Below, in pieces: positions 63,957 to 64,000 of a DNA stretch of 64,000 bases (its first letter is position 1; each line of letters starts with the position of its first letter). The stretch is from Aliidiomarina maris. GTDB lineage: Bacteria > Pseudomonadota > Gammaproteobacteria > Enterobacterales > Alteromonadaceae. The position numbers and the translations under genes were made by a program. The DNA lies in assembly GCF_003987335.1 (NCBI RefSeq), contig NZ_PIPK01000004.1, positions 1-64,000 on the forward strand. The letters run 5' to 3'. Below the pieces are notes generated by a model. It was not told where the DNA came from, ran no database searches, and worked only from the letters and a program-made list of their open reading frames with translations.

Positions 63957-64000
63957 ATGTTCACAAAAACACTTCTTTTAGCTGCTGTATTAACTCCATT
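63957..64000 (+). CDS. Start of an exported protein (cut by window edge)
   Basis: An AAGGA site is followed by an ATG at 63957 and 14 complete codons, MFTKTLLLAAVLTP, then the window ends. The basic-hydrophobic pattern is a signal-peptide start. A competence ComEA-type protein lies near rpsA-pyrF in some relatives, but nothing visible here proves this. Confidence 0.5.
   Translation, partial: MFTKTLLLAAVLTP

Overview
The window looks like a chromosomal segment of a marine gammaproteobacterium of the Alteromonadales. An Idiomarinaceae-type organism fits best, judged from gene order and protein style rather than from any search. It carries three classic gammaproteobacterial housekeeping blocks. 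These are thrS-infC-rpmI-rplT-pheS-pheT-ihfA (10.4-19.4 kb), nrdA-nrdB-yfaE-grxA (46.2-50.5 kb, minus strand) and gyrA-serC-hisC-aroA-cmk-rpsA-ihfB-lapA-lapB-pyrF (52.5-63.9 kb). Both IHF subunits are present, about 42 kb apart. There are no rRNA genes, CRISPR arrays or phage blocks.

Layout. 1-0.5 kb: the end of an IS3-family element next to the 3' stump of a probable metal-efflux (CusF-like) gene. 0.5-5.8 kb: an iron-uptake type cassette of a TonB-dependent receptor, a PepSY membrane protein and a PepSY-ferredoxin-FNR fusion reductase. 6.0 kb: tRNA-Val(GAC) with its promoter and terminator. 6.3-10.3 kb: glutaminase, a DUF3080 lipoprotein, riboflavin synthase, a CPXCG protein and an EamA exporter. 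10.4-19.4 kb: the translation/IHF block, with a tRNA-Thr-like operator before thrS and an AUU start on infC. This block is interrupted between rplT and pheS by a roughly 2 kb accessory insertion holding two paralogous unknown genes and one A/T-rich secreted protein gene.

19.5-30.3 kb: the most coherent accessory system. An ECF11-type sigma factor and its zinc anti-sigma ChrR (minus strand) lie close to a rightward run of ten genes: a RudS-type thiouridine desulfidase, photolyase, SnoaL-like protein, SDR, flavin amine oxidase, DUF1365, cyclopropane-fatty-acid synthase, DUF2878, a chalcone-isomerase-like protein and a DUF3833 lipoprotein. From the photosynthetic-bacterium and Vibrio literature this set reads as a singlet-oxygen/light-damage response covering DNA, membrane lipid and possibly tRNA thionucleosides.

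30.4-46.1 kb: a small KOW-like protein, a histone-H1-like basic protein, a Nif3-like protein, the tRNA methyltransferase CmoM, a beta-hydroxyacid dehydrogenase, an envelope cluster (DUF1329, Ycf48-like protein, MMPL/RND transporter), exonuclease I, an exported isoaspartyl peptidase, a CBS protein and HrpA. 46.2-52.2 kb: class Ia ribonucleotide reductase with its maintenance ferredoxin and glutaredoxin behind two NrdR boxes, then gph and ubiG. The window ends in the signal peptide of an unidentified exported protein downstream of pyrF.

Most starts were moved from the longest possible frame to the codon that has a Shine-Dalgarno sequence or matches the family N-terminus. All family names come from reading the sequence without a database search.
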